From G965240365 sp965240365 (GTDB lineage Bacteria > Pseudomonadota > Gammaproteobacteria > Eutrophobiales > Eutrophobiaceae), in assembly GCA_965240365.1 (NCBI GenBank), contig OZ251218.1, positions 1 through 64,000 of the forward strand: a stretch of 64,000 bases of DNA, in the 5' to 3' direction. This document shows, piece after piece, positions 49,701 through 52,700 of this stretch (position 1 is the stretch's first letter; each line of letters starts with the position of its first letter). Both the position numbers and the translations under genes were made by a program. The notes beneath the pieces are model-generated. The model was not told the DNA's origin. It saw only the letters and a list, made by a program, of their open reading frames with translations, and searched no databases.

Positions 49701-52700
49701 TCTTCTTCATCCACGTCGCGCGCGGTCATGGTCAGCACGCCGCTCGCGGTGGCGCCGAGCCTGGTGGCCGTGGTGTCCCCGAGCCGGGCGTTGGCCGTGA
49801 TATTGCCGTTGTTCAGCCGCAGGCCCTTCAGGGTCTGGTTGAAGTTGCCCATATTCAGGGTCGCGCCGTTGTTGATGAACAGCCGGCTGGCGATGGAGAT
49901 GGCGTTGGTTATGCCGAGCGTGAGGCTGCCGCCGTTGATGGTGGTCGGGCCGGTGTAGGTGCTGGCTCCGCTCAGTCGCAGGTCGCCCGCGCCTTCCTTG
50001 ACCAGGCCGCCCGCGCCGCTGATATTGCCGCTGAGCCGGACCTTGGAGTTGTAGTTCCCGGTAAGATTGCCGGTCTTTTCCGTCCTGATGCCCAGGGTAT
50101 GGCCGAGGACCATGTTGCCGCTCAGGGTCGTGGTCCGGTCGCAGGCGATGAGCGCGCAGGCGGCCGGGGTGTTTGCCGGGCCAACCAGTCTGTGCTCAAT
50201 GAAGCTTTCAGCGCGGCTCTCGATGGTGTTGCTGAACGCTGTGGTCAGCGTGATGGCGTTGCTGAACGTTCGGGTCGTGGTATCTGTATAGGATTTCCGC
50301 AGCCGCAGGATGCCGCCATTCAGGGTCAGGGCCTGTCCCGCTCTAAGCATGAGAGGCTGGCTGGATGTGGGCGCCGCCGGTTCCAGGATCCCGCCACGGT
50401 TGATGCTCACGCCATTGCTCGTGCCGCCCAGCCCGTTGGGGTGGTTGATGCGCAGCGTGCCCCGTCCGATCGTGGTCAGGCCCGTGTAGGTGTTGGCGCG
50501 GGTCAGGGTGACCAGGCTGTTCACCGCGCCCCGCTTGATAAGCCCGGCGACGCCCGCGAGTCTGGCGTTGACCGTGCCGGCTCGAAGGTCGTAGCTGCCG
50601 GTGTTAAGCGTCAGCGTGCCCGTGCCGTTGATGATGCCGCCTTCCAGCCGCAGGCTGCCGATGGGGTAGTTTTGCGCGCCGATATTGAGGGTCCCGCCCT
50701 TTATGACCAGCTTGCTGTTGGTCAGGCCCCTGTTGGCGAGGCGGCCTTCGACAGCCTCGGTTCTGGAGACAGCCTCGGTTCTGGAGACAGGCTCGGTCCT
50801 CACGATGGATCCTCCATCCCAGACCCCACAATCTGGTTCACATACTACCGCGTTGCCGTAGGTGCCGCCTTCGACGGTGCTGTGGACGGCATTGAGGACG
50901 CCTTCCCGGAGTTCGGTTTCGCCGGCGTGCCCGAGCGTTGTCCTGCGATAAGTGCCGCCGATATTCAGGGCGCCGGGGCCGGTCTTGATGAGCTTGCCCG
51001 TGCCCGTGACGGTGAGGCTGCCCCTGTGGACGCTGACGTAATACTGACTGAAGTCTGGTCGTTCGCGAACTGGCCCGCCGGGACCCTGAAGATTGATTGT
51101 GCTCCCGCGCCCGGCATATAAGGTGAGGTTATGCGCCCCCAGGTTCAGGCTTACATCTTCTCTGGGCGCGGTGGATAGCGCGGGGCCGCTGTTTGCAGAC
51201 AGAGAGAGACGCAGGGGCTGGTCAGAGACGTTTTTAATGGTGGTGTCGCCGGACAGGCTAATGAGGCCCGCAAGCTCAAGGGGCCCGGCTGATCCGTACT
51301 TTCGTAGCGCGCCGAGGCGTTCACGGCCGGAGGCGTCCGGATCGGGATTGGACCAGGCGCCCGGCCCTCGCAGATTCAGGGGGGCTACAAGTTTAACAGG
51401 TGTATTCGATCTTATAGTGGGATGCCCAAAGAGGAGGCTGCCGTAGTTTTCTACGGTGATTGTGCCCGCGCCGCTTGCCGGGCCTCCGCGAAACACGGTC
51501 AGGCGGCTGCCGTTTTTCTCGCTGTCCGCGGTGTTGGCCGCGCCGGTCCAGCCTTTAACGGTGATGGCGCCCGTGTAGGTGTAGGCGCTGCCGAGGGTCT
51601 GCATGCCCTCGCCGGCGATGACGAGGTTGCCGGCGCCGCTGCCGCCGCCGTCTTTGAGGACGCCCCAAAAGGTGGGGTTGGAGTCGCGGGGGTTCCTTAT
51701 GGTCAGGGTGGCGCCCTTCTGAACTTCGACACTGCTGTTGGCGTTGCCACGGGCGATACCTCTGATGGTCTGGTTGTTGCTGTGGGTGAGCCTGGCCACG
51801 GTCCCGGAGGGATTGCGGAAATCGACCCTGCCGTTTTCAAGGGCCCGGCCGCCGCTCTCGGTCAAGTGTACCCGGCCGCCCATGATGCGGAGCCGGCCCG
51901 TGAACAGGTTGTTGGGCCGGCTGAGCGTGAGCGTGCCCGCGCCCTGCTTGAGCAGCGTGCCCGCGCCCAGGAGGGTCCCGTCCGTGGCCTGCGTGATGGC
52001 CCCGTTGCTGCGCAGGGTGATAGTGCGGCTCGTGCCGGTGTTAAGCAATCTGCCAATCTGAAAGCCCGTGTCGTCACGGAAGCTGACGTTGCCCTCGCCG
52101 CCGTACACCCACAGGCTGGTGACGGCATTGTTCTGGGTCAGGGTGTACGCGCCGCCTCTGCCTACCGCAACGCCAAAGTTGAGATGCAGTTGCCGCGCGG
52201 TGATGATGCCGGTCTGGGTAATGGCGCCGCTGCCCGCGAGATAGACGTCACGGTTGGCGGCGCTGATCGTGCCGACCCGGATGTTGTTGCCCGCGATGAA
52301 GTAGAGCCCGGACGTCGCGCTTCCCCCAAGCGTCAGGGTTCGGCTGTTCATGTTGATGTCGTTGCCGGCGTTGAGCTGGAACCTCCCGGTGTGGGCCGGG
52401 AGGTTGATGTCGGCGTCGAAATAGATATTGTTTAAGGCGGTGAACTGGAGGTCGATCCCGTTGTTGCCCGTCACCAGATTGCTCAGGGTCGTCGTACTAA
52501 CCCAGGAATTGGCGTCGGCCGAGGCCGCGGTAAAGGGGGCGGTGGTGTCTTCCGGCGTACCGGCGCCGCCGCAGCTTGTATTGCCGCCGATACAGAGGTC
52601 GTTCGGGTCCAGCAGCAGCGTCCCGGCCCGGCCTTTGGGCGCGTTCACATCCACCTCGCCCCGAAACGCCAGATAACGCTTGCCCGAGACCTCCACAAAG

